DNA of 11,460 bases, taken from contig JASJBY010000107.1 of the NCBI GenBank assembly GCA_030066245.1, positions 1 to 11,460 of the forward strand. The letters are read 5' to 3'. The notes under the pieces were generated by a model. It saw only the letters and a program-made list of their open reading frames with translations. It searched no databases and was not told where the DNA came from. Shown one piece after another: positions 4,623 to 11,460 of the stretch. This stretch comes from Gammaproteobacteria bacterium. Lineage in GTDB: Bacteria; Pseudomonadota; Gammaproteobacteria; JAABTG01. Each line of letters begins with the position of its first letter. Position 1 is the first letter of the stretch. A program made the translations under genes and the position numbers.

Positions 4623-7064
4623 TCATTGTACGATGAATTCGATGTTGTCCCGGCGCAGCGTGACGCGAACGCGGGCACCGTCCCTACATTCGCCCTGCAC
4701 GATCTTCATGGCCAGCGGGTTTTCCAGCCGGCGCTCCACCTCACGTCTAAGGGGACGTGCGCCGTAGACATTGTCGAAGCCGTCGCGGGAGAGCTTGTCG
4801 GCGACATCTTCGTCAACCATCAGGGTGATATCACGGGCCTCCAGGCGCTGCGCCAGCTCGGCGATGAACATGTCCGCTATCCGGCGTACCTGAGTCTTGT
4901 CCAGGTAGTGAAAGACAATCACGTCATCCAGCCGGTTGAGAAACTCCGGTTTGAAGAATTTTTTCACCTCCTGCAAAACCATCCTGCGTGCCTCCTCGTA
5001 GTCGGGTTCTGCGGTCTGGGTGAAGCCGATGGGGCGCTTGTCCGGTGACAGGGACTCGGTGCCCAGGTTCGAGGTGCCGATGAGTATGGTGTTACGGAAC
5101 GACACTGTCCGGCCCTGCGCGTCGGTCAGCCGCCCATCCTCGAGGATCTGCAGCAGCATGTTGAATACATCGGGATGGGCTTTCTCCAGCTCGTCCAGAA
5201 GCACGACCGTGTAGGGGTTGCGGCGCACGCGCTCGGTGAGCTGGCCGCCTTCTCCGTAGCCGATATACCCCGGCGGAGCGCCGACCATCTTGGAGACCTC
5301 GTGCCGCTCCATGTACTCCGACATGTCGAGGCGCACGATCCGCGATTCGTCGTCAAGCAAGAAAGCCGCAAGGGCGCGAGCCAGCTCCGTCTTGCCCACA
5401 CCGGTAGGGCCGAGGAACAGGAATGATCCGATGGGCCGTGATGGCGCGCCAATACCGGCGCGATTCCGGCGTATGGCGTCTGCGACGGCCGTCACCGCGT
5501 CTTCCTGACCGACAATGCGCCGGTGGAGATTCTCCTCCATCCTGCCCAGTTTCTCGGCCTCGGTCTCCACCATGCGCGCCACCGGGATGTTGGTCCAGCT
5601 CGCCACCACGTCGGCGATGTCCTCCTCGTCCACGCTTGTCTCTTCCTTGGTCTGCTCCGCTTGCCACGCTTTCCGCGCCGTGCCGAGTGCATGCTCCACG
5701 TCGAGGATCTGCATCTGCAATCGAGCGGTCTCCTCGAAACGCTGGGCGTTGAAAGCCTCGGTCTTCTCACGGAGAAGACGCTGGCGCTGCCGCTCCATCG
5801 CCCGCAAGTCCTCCGGAATAGAGATGAGGCGCAGATGTTTGCGGGAGCCGGCTTCGTCGATCAGATCCACGGCCTTGTCGGGCAAGCGGCGTTCGCTGAT
5901 GTAGCGTTCGGAAAGTCGCGCCGCCGCATCCAGTGCCTGCGGCAGGTAGGAGATGCCGTGATGCTTCTCGTAGCGCGGCGTTACGCCCTGCAGGATGCGC
6001 ACTGTATCCTCCACGCTCGGTTCGCTCACCAGAATCGGCTGGAAGCGACGCTCCAGGGCCTTGTCCGCTTCGATCTGGCGCCGGTATTCGTCCAGCGTGT
6101 CTGCGCCGATTACCTGAAGCGTGCCCCGCGCGAGGGCCGTCTTGAGCATACTCGGCGCGTCCAGGCCGCCGCCCCCGGCTCCGGCACTCACCACCGAGTG
6201 CAGCTCGTCTATGAACAGGATGACGCGTCCGCGTTCCGCGATGACAGCATCGCGCACGCTTTTCAGTCGTTCCTCGAATTCGCCGCGCATCTTCGCGCCC
6301 GCGATGATCTCCCCCATGTCCAGCGACAAAAGTCGCTTGTTGAGCAGCGTTTCGGGCACGTCCGTGTCGGCAATACGCTGGGCGAGTCCTTCGACAATGA
6401 CTGTCTTGCCGACACCGGGCTCGCCGATGATGGCCGGGTTGTTCTTCTTGCGCCGAGAGAGTGTCTGTATCACCCGCTGGATCTCGTCCTCGCGTCCCAC
6501 CACCGGGTCGAGCTCGCCTCTGCGCGCCATTTCCGTCAGGTCCGTGGTGTATTCCGCCAGCACGTCTTCACGTGATTCGGCATCCTTGCTGCTGACGGTA
6601 CGCCCGCCTCTGAGCCGGCGCAGCGCCTCGACGGCCTGTTCCCGCTTGATCCCGGCGTCCCTGAGGATGGTGGCCGGTCGCCCCACGCTCTCATCGAAAA
6701 GGGCAAGAAACAGCGTGCCCGTGCTGATCAGCTCGTCCCCCAGCGTCTGCGCTTCGCGCAGCGCAATCCGGAAGATGTCGTTCACCTCCTGGGTGACCAC
6801 CACCTGGATTTGTTTCTCTTCCGACGGTCCGGTGTGCCGGTAATGGCTGTAGATGCCGTCCACCATCTTGCGCATGGCGGGCCGGGTTTCCGGCAGCAGC
6901 TGCTCCAGGATCTGTATGGCCTCGGAGTCCTGCTGAGACAGCAGACCGAGAAGGATGAAGTCACCATTGAGCACGTTCTGGCGAATGCTGGCGAGCTCGG
7001 AGACGGCCAGCTCCAAGGCTTCCACGACCTTCTGGGTGCTCTGACGGAGGTACTGCTGAAACAC
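4623..7064 (-). CDS. ClpC-type AAA+ unfoldase, ATP-binding subunit of Clp protease
   Basis: The 813-residue protein has a double Clp_N domain (about 1-150). The first AAA+ module has Walker A GEPGVGKT (214-221), Walker B IDE (285-287) and ALERRF (336-341). A short middle region (about 405-480) carries a UVR-like segment near 435-450. The second AAA+ module has Walker A GPTGVGKT (552-559), Walker B LDE (623-625), pore loop GYIG (599-602) and sensor-2 GARPLRR (768-774). The short middle domain and UVR segment separate it from ClpB. An IGF tripeptide (679-681) sits where ClpA and ClpC carry the ClpP-docking loop, so it probably feeds ClpP. It would unfold cytoplasmic proteins for degradation. 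Unusual points: the D1 pore loop reads AKMRG, with Met259 replacing the usual Tyr, and GADT (320-323) replaces GATT at the D1 sensor region. The start is a GTG at 7062-7064 that matches the family N-terminus. No adaptor or clpP gene is nearby. Confidence 0.85.
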   Translation of the reverse strand: MFQQYLRQSTQKVVEALELAVSELASIRQNVLNGDFILLGLLSQQDSEAIQILEQLLPETRPAMRKMVDGIYSHYRHTGPSEEKQIQVVVTQEVNDIFRIALREAQTLGDELISTGTLFLALFDESVGRPATILRDAGIKREQAVEALRRLRGGRTVSSKDAESREDVLAEYTTDLTEMARRGELDPVVGREDEIQRVIQTLSRRKKNNPAIIGEPGVGKTVIVEGLAQRIADTDVPETLLNKRLLSLDMGEIIAGAKMRGEFEERLKSVRDAVIAERGRVILFIDELHSVVSAGAGGGGLDAPSMLKTALARGTLQVIGADTLDEYRRQIEADKALERRFQPILVSEPSVEDTVRILQGVTPRYEKHHGISYLPQALDAAARLSERYISERRLPDKAVDLIDEAGSRKHLRLISIPEDLRAMERQRQRLLREKTEAFNAQRFEETARLQMQILDVEHALGTARKAWQAEQTKEETSVDEEDIADVVASWTNIPVARMVETEAEKLGRMEENLHRRIVGQEDAVTAVADAIRRNRAGIGAPSRPIGSFLFLGPTGVGKTELARALAAFLLDDESRIVRLDMSEYMERHEVSKMVGAPPGYIGYGEGGQLTERVRRNPYTVVLLDELEKAHPDVFNMLLQILEDGRLTDAQGRTVSFRNTILIGTSNLGTESLSPDKRPIGFTQTAEPDYEEARRMVLQEVKKFFKPEFLNRLDDVIVFHYLDKTQVRRIADMFIAELAQRLEARDITLMVDEDVADKLSRDGFDNVYGARPLRREVERRLENPLAMKIVQGECRDGARVRVTLRRDNIEFIVQ

Positions 7065-7394
7065 GGGCGCGACTCGCAGGGTGATGGGTTGACTGCCAAC
7101 AGTCTACGCCACTATCGGCGGCAACCGCTCAGCAGCACACGGGGATCAGCTTCAGCGCTCCTTTGCAATGCGCCATGAGCTGGTTCGGCCGCTGCGCCAA
7201 CGCCCCTCCCGGGCTCCTACTCAGGGGCTGACCTGCCCGTGAGCGACTTTTGTGCTCAGTTACTTATCCAAGACCCGGTCGGTCCAGGCGTCTGCTGCAT
7301 GGACAGTGATGTTTGATAATCTGGAGCAGACGTATAGCATGTTGAGCTCGGCACGTGACGTGAGTGCGATGCCGCGTAAGTGTCTGCGTTGCCG
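7065..7394. other. Divergent intergenic region between clpC and the zinc-ribbon gene
   Basis: These 330 bp separate two genes that point away from each other, so both promoters should lie here. I found no convincing RNA gene or protein. A 19-codon frame from 7339 (ATG) ends with a TGA that overlaps the zinc-ribbon start as ATGA. No heat-shock element such as a CIRCE repeat is visible in front of clpC. Confidence 0.4.
7313..7340 (+). promoter_or_regulatory. Candidate sigma70 promoter for the zinc-ribbon gene
   Basis: TTGATA at 7313-7318 matches the -35 consensus at five of six bases. TAGCAT at 7335-7340 is a poor -10 (four of six) after a 16-bp spacer. Transcription would begin near 7347, about 48 bases before the ATG at 7395. 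This is tentative. Confidence 0.25.
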
Positions 7395-7829
7395 ATGAGC
7401 AGGGTGAGGGATTTGTCCGATAATCTGGTTTGCTGGAAGTGCGGCGCGGCGCTCGATGGCTTGCCGCTTCCTCTTTCACGGCGCGCCGAGTGCGAGGCCT
7501 GTCGGGCCGACCTGCACGTGTGTCGTCTGTGCAAGTCGTATGATCCGAGGAGCCACGGCGCTTGCGACGAGCAAAGGGCGGAGGAGGTGAGGGACAAGGA
7601 GCGCGCCAATTTCTGCGACTATTTCCAGCCGCGTCCGGACGCCTACACAGCCGCTGACAACCGGGAGGCCAACAAGGCGAAGGCGGAGCTGGAAGCGCTG
7701 TTCGGAATGCCTGCCGGTAAGTCGGACGACGGTGCAACTCCAGGGCAAAATTCTAACAGCGCCGACACGGAGGCGGCGCGGGAACAGCTGGACCAACTGT
7801 TCGGCTTGGGAGACAAGGGCGAGAAATGA
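7395..7829 (+). CDS. Conserved hypothetical zinc-ribbon protein
   Basis: This 144-residue soluble protein has eight cysteines. Three are CxxC pairs (CWKC 13-16, CEAC 33-36, CRLC 43-46) and two are single cysteines at 57 and 74, the last in ANFCDYFQPR. The pattern suggests one or two structural zinc sites. I recall it as a recurring uncharacterised proteobacterial protein, with LPLPLSRRAEC and DKERANFCDYF as its conserved core, but know no function. The C-terminal third is charged and carries two similar segments, AELEALFGM (98-105) and EQLDQLFGL (130-138). A GTG five codons upstream (7380) is in frame; I prefer the ATG at 7395 because relatives begin shortly before the first CxxC, but neither has a clear Shine-Dalgarno site. 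It is flanked by clpC (divergent) and the secreted Cys-rich protein, which has its own promoter. Confidence 0.7.
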   Translation: MSRVRDLSDNLVCWKCGAALDGLPLPLSRRAECEACRADLHVCRLCKSYDPRSHGACDEQRAEEVRDKERANFCDYFQPRPDAYTAADNREANKAKAELEALFGMPAGKSDDGATPGQNSNSADTEAAREQLDQLFGLGDKGEK

Positions 7830-7838
7830 AGGGCGGCG

Positions 7839-7866
7839 TTGGGCACGGCTGCGGCTGAAGTATAAT
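7839..7866 (+). promoter_or_regulatory. Sigma70-like promoter of the secreted Cys-rich protein gene
   Basis: A perfect TATAAT at 7861-7866 follows TTGGGC (7839-7844, three of six consensus bases) with a 16-bp spacer. Transcription would start near 7873, about 38 bases before the chosen ATG at 7911. The -10 box begins 31 bp after the stop of the zinc-ribbon gene, so the downstream gene is likely expressed on its own. Confidence 0.55.
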
Positions 7867-7910
7867 GACTGTGCTGGCATCTATCGACTCACCGGAGGAT
7901 GGGAAAAACG

Positions 7911-8396
7911 ATGCGTCGTGAGAAGATGATACGGGCTTGCCTGGCTGCCGCTGCAGCTCTGGCCATCGTTGCGCCTTCCAGCGGATCTGCGCAGCCGGAA
8001 TGCGAAGACATTCGAAAAAGCTGCCTGGATCACTGCCACTATGCGCCACAGAACCAATGGAGCTCGGGCTTCAAGTGCAAGCGCGAATGCAACAAGCAGG
8101 TGGATGCCTGCCGACGCGGTATGCGCGGATATGCGCCTCGGTACGGTTACGGGGCTGAACCGGGTTACGGTCCGCAAGCTGCGCCGGGAGGCGGCGCTCC
8201 CTACGGCTATGGCGCTGGCGCCCACGCGCCTTACGGGAGAGCGGTGGAGCAACCGGATGCCTCGGCGGCGCCCTATGGGCAGCGGGGCTATCCAGCGTAC
8301 GGCACGCAGGCGCCATACGGCGCTGGCGGCTACCCGGTCGCGCCTCAACGCGGCTACGCCACGCCTCGGTACGAGGAACCCTACACTGGACCATGA
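7911..8396 (+). CDS. Small secreted protein: symmetric six-cysteine hairpin and Gly/Tyr/Pro-rich tail
   Basis: I do not recognise a named family. The 161-residue product begins with a Sec signal (MRREKMIRA, then an Ala/Leu/Ile core, cleavage probably after GSA at residue 27). A short mature domain (31-67) has six cysteines in the mirror pattern C-x6-C-x3-C-x13-C-x3-C-x6-C, which would suit two helices clamped by disulfides. The rest (about 70-161) is low complexity, rich in Gly, Tyr, Pro and Ala, with repeated APYG units, and probably disordered. It should act in the periplasm or outside the cell. Start choice: an ATG at 7899 directly abuts the GGAGG at 7894-7898, too close for use; the ATG at 7911 is 12 bp away, and an ATG at 7926 would also leave a signal peptide. 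Confidence 0.65.
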   Translation: MRREKMIRACLAAAAALAIVAPSSGSAQPECEDIRKSCLDHCHYAPQNQWSSGFKCKRECNKQVDACRRGMRGYAPRYGYGAEPGYGPQAAPGGGAPYGYGAGAHAPYGRAVEQPDASAAPYGQRGYPAYGTQAPYGAGGYPVAPQRGYATPRYEEPYTGP

Positions 8397-8448
8397 CAGG
8401 GTGCGCGCCCGGGTGCTCCCGGTTAGCCGCCCCTGCACCAGCCAGCGC

Positions 8449-8481
8449 CCGGCGAAGATTCACTGTCCGGGGTTTCGCCGG
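8449..8481. repeat. 8-bp perfect inverted repeat with 17-bp spacer
   Basis: CCGGCGAA (8449-8456) is mirrored by TTCGCCGG (8474-8481). It lies in the 192-bp gap between the secreted-protein gene and ampG. It could be a weak terminator stem without a T-run, or an operator. Nothing else clear is seen in this gap. Confidence 0.25.
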
Positions 8482-8588
8482 TCGCCGCCCTCAAGTCCGG
8501 AGAGTTGTTGGACGAAGACTGGCTTCATGAACGCACCACCGCTGTTGGGTGCTGACAGGGAGTGGGCAGGGAGGCTCGAGTTGACCGT

Positions 8589-9842
8589 ATGAGACGTGAC
8601 GACACAGCGCGCATGCTGCGCGCCATCTTCAGCGCACGCATGCTCGTCGCCTTTGCCATGGGTTTTGCCTGTGGCATGCCCCTGCTTCTGACCGGCTCTG
8701 TGTTGCAGGCCTGGATGACCGAGGAGGGGGTCGACCTCGCCACCATTGGCCTGTTCGCCCTGGTGGGTCTGCCGTACACGCTGAAGTTCCTGTGGGCACC
8801 TTTCATGGACCGCTACACGCCGGCTTTCCTGGGCCGGCGTCGCGGCTGGCTGCTGGTGATACAGATTGCGCTGACGTTCGCCATCATCGGCCTGGGTCTG
8901 ACCAGTCCCCTGGAGAGCCCTTGGGTCGTGGCCGTGGCCGCTTTCCTGGTCACTTTTTTCTCAGCTTCCCAGGATATCGTGGTGGATGCCTACCGGCGGG
9001 AAACGCTGGCCGACGAAGAGCTGGGGCTGGGGTCTTCCCTGTACGTGAACGGATACCGGATCGGCATGCTACTGGCCGGCAGCGGTGGGCTGATTCTGGC
9101 CGATTTCGTTTCCTTCAGCACGGTCTACCTGCTCCTCGGGCTCACCATGCTGGTCGGCGTGGTCACCACCCTGCTTGCCCGTGAGCCCGTTGTTCAAGAG
9201 GGCACGCCGCGAACGCTCAGAGAGGCGGTGCTGGATCCTTTCGTGGACTATTTTGCGCGCCCGGAAGCTTTATGGATTCTGGCCTTCATTCTCCTCTATA
9301 AGATTGGCGACACCATGGCAAGCGCCATGACGGTGCCGTTCTATCTGGATCTTGGTTTCACCAAGACGGAGATCGGGGCGGTGGCCAAGCTGTTCGGCCT
9401 GTGGGCGACCATCCTGGGTGGACTGGCGGGCGGAATCATCATGCTTCGCACCGGCATCTACCGGGCGCTGTGGGTTTTCGGCTTTCTGCAGGCATTTTCG
9501 ACCGCCGGCTTTGCGGCTCTGGCTCTCCTGGGTCCGAACATCATGGGGCTTGCCGGCGTCATCGCCTTCGAGAACCTGAGCGGCGGCATGGGCACTGCCG
9601 CCTACGTGGCTTTCATGGCGAGCCTGACCAACAAGCGGTTCACAGCAACCCAGTATGCGCTGCTCACCAGCCTCATGGGTATTCCAAGGGTCCTCGCCTC
9701 CGCGCCAACGGGCTACATCGCCGAGGTCATCGGCTGGGAGGGCTTCTTCGTGCTCTGTGCCCTGATCGCCATCCCGGGCCTGCTCATCCTCCGGCGCTTC
9801 AGCGCATGGGGAGAGCGACAGCCGGCCGCGGCTCCGGCATGA
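8589..9842 (+). CDS. ampG: AmpG-family muropeptide permease (MFS)
   Basis: The 417-residue protein is a multi-span inner-membrane carrier closely matching E. coli AmpG in order and wording of motifs. These include FACGMPLLLTG and LQAWMTEE near the N-terminus, KFLWAPFMDRYTP and GRRRGWLL, SASQDIVVDAYR, then YKIGDTMASAMT, FENLSGGMGTAAYVAF and FTATQYALLTSL in the second half. AmpG imports GlcNAc-anhydroMurNAc peptides by proton symport for peptidoglycan recycling and, in some species, feeds beta-lactamase induction. No ampD, nagZ or ampC lies nearby. The ATG at 8589 matches the usual AmpG N-terminus; an upstream in-frame GTG (8562) would add nine charged residues. No strong Shine-Dalgarno sequence is placed for either. 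Its last bases ATGA hold the start of the next gene, so the two are co-transcribed. Confidence 0.9.
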   Translation: MRRDDTARMLRAIFSARMLVAFAMGFACGMPLLLTGSVLQAWMTEEGVDLATIGLFALVGLPYTLKFLWAPFMDRYTPAFLGRRRGWLLVIQIALTFAIIGLGLTSPLESPWVVAVAAFLVTFFSASQDIVVDAYRRETLADEELGLGSSLYVNGYRIGMLLAGSGGLILADFVSFSTVYLLLGLTMLVGVVTTLLAREPVVQEGTPRTLREAVLDPFVDYFARPEALWILAFILLYKIGDTMASAMTVPFYLDLGFTKTEIGAVAKLFGLWATILGGLAGGIIMLRTGIYRALWVFGFLQAFSTAGFAALALLGPNIMGLAGVIAFENLSGGMGTAAYVAFMASLTNKRFTATQYALLTSLMGIPRVLASAPTGYIAEVIGWEGFFVLCALIAIPGLLILRRFSAWGERQPAAAPA

Positions 9843-10249
9843 CGAGTCGCTTCAATCTTGCCCATGGCCATCCGGAGCGGCCCCAGGAACACCGGGTCGT
9901 TGTCCTGGGTGCGAGCCCGAAATCGTGGCGCTACTCGAATCAGGCCCTTCGCCTCCTGTCTGAGCAGGGCTATCGGGTGGTGCCGGTACATCCCAAGATC
10001 GAGCGGATCGAAGGCCTCGCCGTAACCCAAGACCTGAGGGCCATTCACGACAGGGTACACACCCTGACCGTTTACGTGGGCCCAGCGCGCAGCTTTCCCC
10101 TCATTGAGCCGATTGTGCGATTAAAGCCGGGACGGGTAATCCTCAACCCGGGCACCGAGTCCGAGGACCTGGAGGGGCAGCTGCACGAACACCGCATCCC
10201 CTACCTGCACGCCTGTACCCTGGTGATGCTGCGCACCGGCCAGTTCTGA
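9839..10249 (+). CDS. YccU-like CoA-binding domain protein
   Basis: This 136-residue protein is a single CoA_binding_2 Rossmann domain. After a variable N-terminus come the nucleotide-binding strand and loop VVVLGASPKSWRYSN (21-35) and then GYRVVPVHPK, where most relatives have GYxVxPVNP. DLRAIHDRVHTLTVYV and the signature PGRVILNPGTESEDL follow, and the protein ends near LHACTLVMLRTGQF. YccU-type proteins bind coenzyme A or a related nucleotide in the cytoplasm; their job is not settled. The ATG overlaps the ampG stop by four bases (ATGA), implying coupled translation. The upstream frame is open well into ampG, but only the part from this ATG resembles the family. No link between CoA binding and muropeptide import is known to me. 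Confidence 0.85.
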   Translation: MTSRFNLAHGHPERPQEHRVVVLGASPKSWRYSNQALRLLSEQGYRVVPVHPKIERIEGLAVTQDLRAIHDRVHTLTVYVGPARSFPLIEPIVRLKPGRVILNPGTESEDLEGQLHEHRIPYLHACTLVMLRTGQF

Positions 10250-10311
10250 CGCCGGCGGAGCCCGGCTCAGGCCATGCAGTGCCGCGGTCCAGGGATCTGA
10301 CCGCCTTCCAC

Positions 10312-10503
10312 TCAGTATCCCAGACTGCTGGCGACCAGGTAGGCCAGGCCGGCGAAGCCGAGCATGCCGCCCCAGACTGCAAACCACGCCTGCCGGCCGC
10401 GTATGCCTGCGACCACAAAGGCGATGCCGAGCAGCGTGCCGAAGACGCCGGCGCCCAGAAAAAGACCCTGCCCGGCAGGGGAAACGACGTCCGCGGGAGT
10501 CAT
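10312..10503 (-). CDS. Small two-helix membrane protein, unknown function
   Basis: The 63-residue product has two predicted membrane segments, about 13-33 (LFLGAGVFGTLLGIAFVVAG) and 40-60 (rich in Trp, Gly, Leu and Ala), joined by a short basic turn IRGRQ, which would place the loop in the cytoplasm. I do not recognise a family. The frame stays open upstream, but that part has no hydrophobic or protein-like character, so the ATG at 10501-10503 is the sensible start; no Shine-Dalgarno sequence is visible. It stands alone on the minus strand between the CoA-binding gene (convergent) and the CHASE2 gene (divergent). The length and hydrophobicity pattern are the only support. Confidence 0.5.
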   Translation of the reverse strand: MTPADVVSPAGQGLFLGAGVFGTLLGIAFVVAGIRGRQAWFAVWGGMLGFAGLAYLVASSLGY

Positions 10504-10642
10504 GGCACATACGTTAGCACACCGGCCCTCTAAACTTCGCCGTTCGCAGGCCGAATATCCTCCTATCCTGGGAGTGCCCTTGAGTGCCTTGGCCCACCTG
10601 CCAGCCGGGGGGAGGGAAAGGGGACCCGCGAGGTCTTGGTGC

Positions 10643-11460
10643 GTGCCTGAAACCTTTGCCACATTGACGCCCGAAGCGGCAGCTGGCCGTACATCCAGAA
10701 CCACTGGCCTGGACGCGACCGGCCGCCTCGCGCCGCTGAACAGTCACCGGCTGGTGGTTCTGGCATTCGCCTGCCTGTTTCTGCTGGGCACCTACTGGCA
10801 GCCCTTCCAACGTGTCGAGAGCCTGTTCTACGACCTGGCCATGCACGTGATGCCGACGGGTAAGCTTTCCTCGTCCGTGGCCGTAGTGGCGGTGGACCGT
10901 GAGGCCATTCAACGCGTCGGTCCCTGGCCCTGGCCGAGAGACAGCCTTGCGCGCACGGTGGACCAGCTACGTCGTTTCGAGGCCCGTGCCGTGGGTCTCA
11001 TGGTTCCCCTGCACTCGGCGGAGACGCCCGCAGCCCTGGCGAAGCTGGTGGAGAGCGCGGAGAACTCCAAGAAGTTTAAGTCCGTGGCTAGAAAATGGGC
11101 CGCCCGGCTGGATACGGACCAGCGCCTGAGTCGCGCCATGGGCAAGGCGGAGCGGGTGGTTGTCTCCGCCGAGTACGGCCCTTCCGGGGCAGCATTCTCC
11201 GAGGGCGTTTCCGACTACGCCCTGCGAGCGCCTGAGACATCCCGGTGGCAGCTGGGCGCGCTGCTTTCTCCTTTCTTCACGGGTCCCAGGCAGGCGGATG
11301 TCTCGGTAAGGCCTCCGCTGGAGTCGTTTCGATCAGCTGCGGCGGGTGTGGGCCTGGTCAGGGAACTCAGCCGGGGAGGGCACCGAAGCTGGATGCCCCT
11401 CGGGATCCCCGTGCAAGACCATACCCTGCCTCACCTTGTCTTGCGGCTGGCCGCCGTCAG
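10643..11460 (+). CDS. CHASE2-domain membrane sensor, N-terminal part (runs off the window)
   Basis: The frame is open from the GTG at 10643 to the last base (272 codons). After a polar N-terminus there is one membrane segment (about 36-52, LVVLAFACLFLLG). A CHASE2 extracellular sensor domain then starts near residue 55, with ESLFYDLAMHVMP, SVAVVAVDREAIQRVG and PWPWPRDSL as the family signature. The usual VGxDxxF segment is changed to AVGLMVPLHS. CHASE2 proteins sense an unknown periplasmic signal and usually end, after further membrane helices, in an adenylate/guanylate cyclase, GGDEF, histidine kinase or Ser/Thr kinase domain; here the output domain lies outside the window. The start is supported by GAGG (10630-10633) nine bases before the GTG; earlier in-frame GTG or TTG codons are possible. 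Confidence 0.78.
   Translation, partial: MPETFATLTPEAAAGRTSRTTGLDATGRLAPLNSHRLVVLAFACLFLLGTYWQPFQRVESLFYDLAMHVMPTGKLSSSVAVVAVDREAIQRVGPWPWPRDSLARTVDQLRRFEARAVGLMVPLHSAETPAALAKLVESAENSKKFKSVARKWAARLDTDQRLSRAMGKAERVVVSAEYGPSGAAFSEGVSDYALRAPETSRWQLGALLSPFFTGPRQADVSVRPPLESFRSAAAGVGLVRELSRGGHRSWMPLGIPVQDHTLPHLVLRLAAV

Noticed and set aside
5523..6575. Plus-strand 350-codon frame opposite clpC
   Set aside because: It lies wholly within clpC, whose AAA+ motifs are intact on the other strand. The peptide has no domain-like pattern.
4623..7064. ClpB disaggregase as identity of the large ATPase
   Set aside because: The middle domain is too short for ClpB and a ClpP-docking IGF tripeptide is present, which ClpB lacks.

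Overview
The window is GC-rich and densely coded, with short gaps and several overlapping stop/start junctions. The gene set (an AmpG muropeptide importer, a YccU-type CoA-binding protein, a CapA-like protein with a Tat signal, a CHASE2 sensor) points to a Gram-negative proteobacterium, most likely a gammaproteobacterium. I cannot name a genus. No rRNA, tRNA, CRISPR array, phage module or transposase gene was seen.

Layout. Positions 1-81 may hold the tail of a plus-strand gene that enters from outside. From 2895 down to 85 runs a minus-strand block: a DRG-type TGS-domain GTPase, a Janus/PHPT1-like phosphohistidine phosphatase homologue joined to it by a TGATG overlap, an exported double-PDZ protein, and a 5'-truncated HAD-hydrolase remnant. 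Directly in front of the GTPase, 8 bp from its start codon, lies a 246-bp element (2904-3149). It has 21-bp terminal inverted repeats and a long internal palindrome, and looks like a non-autonomous MITE-type element. A plus-strand capA-like gene (3355-4596) then runs tail-to-tail into a large minus-strand ClpC-type AAA+ unfoldase gene (4623-7064).

From 7395 onward most genes are on the plus strand: a zinc-ribbon conserved hypothetical, a small secreted Cys/Gly/Tyr-rich protein behind a good sigma70-like promoter, ampG, and a YccU-like CoA-binding gene overlapping ampG by ATGA. A tiny minus-strand two-helix membrane protein follows, then the 5' part of a CHASE2-domain sensor that runs off the window at 11460.

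How the genes may work together. Two pairs show coupled translation: GTPase/Janus, and ampG/CoA-binding protein. AmpG and possibly the CapA-like and PDZ proteins concern the envelope or periplasm; ClpC serves cytoplasmic protein quality control. The most unusual part is the GTPase/Janus pair, because both families are best known from eukaryotes (DRG also from archaea). Most of the rest is ordinary chromosomal content, and I did not find a clear new defence or mobile system.
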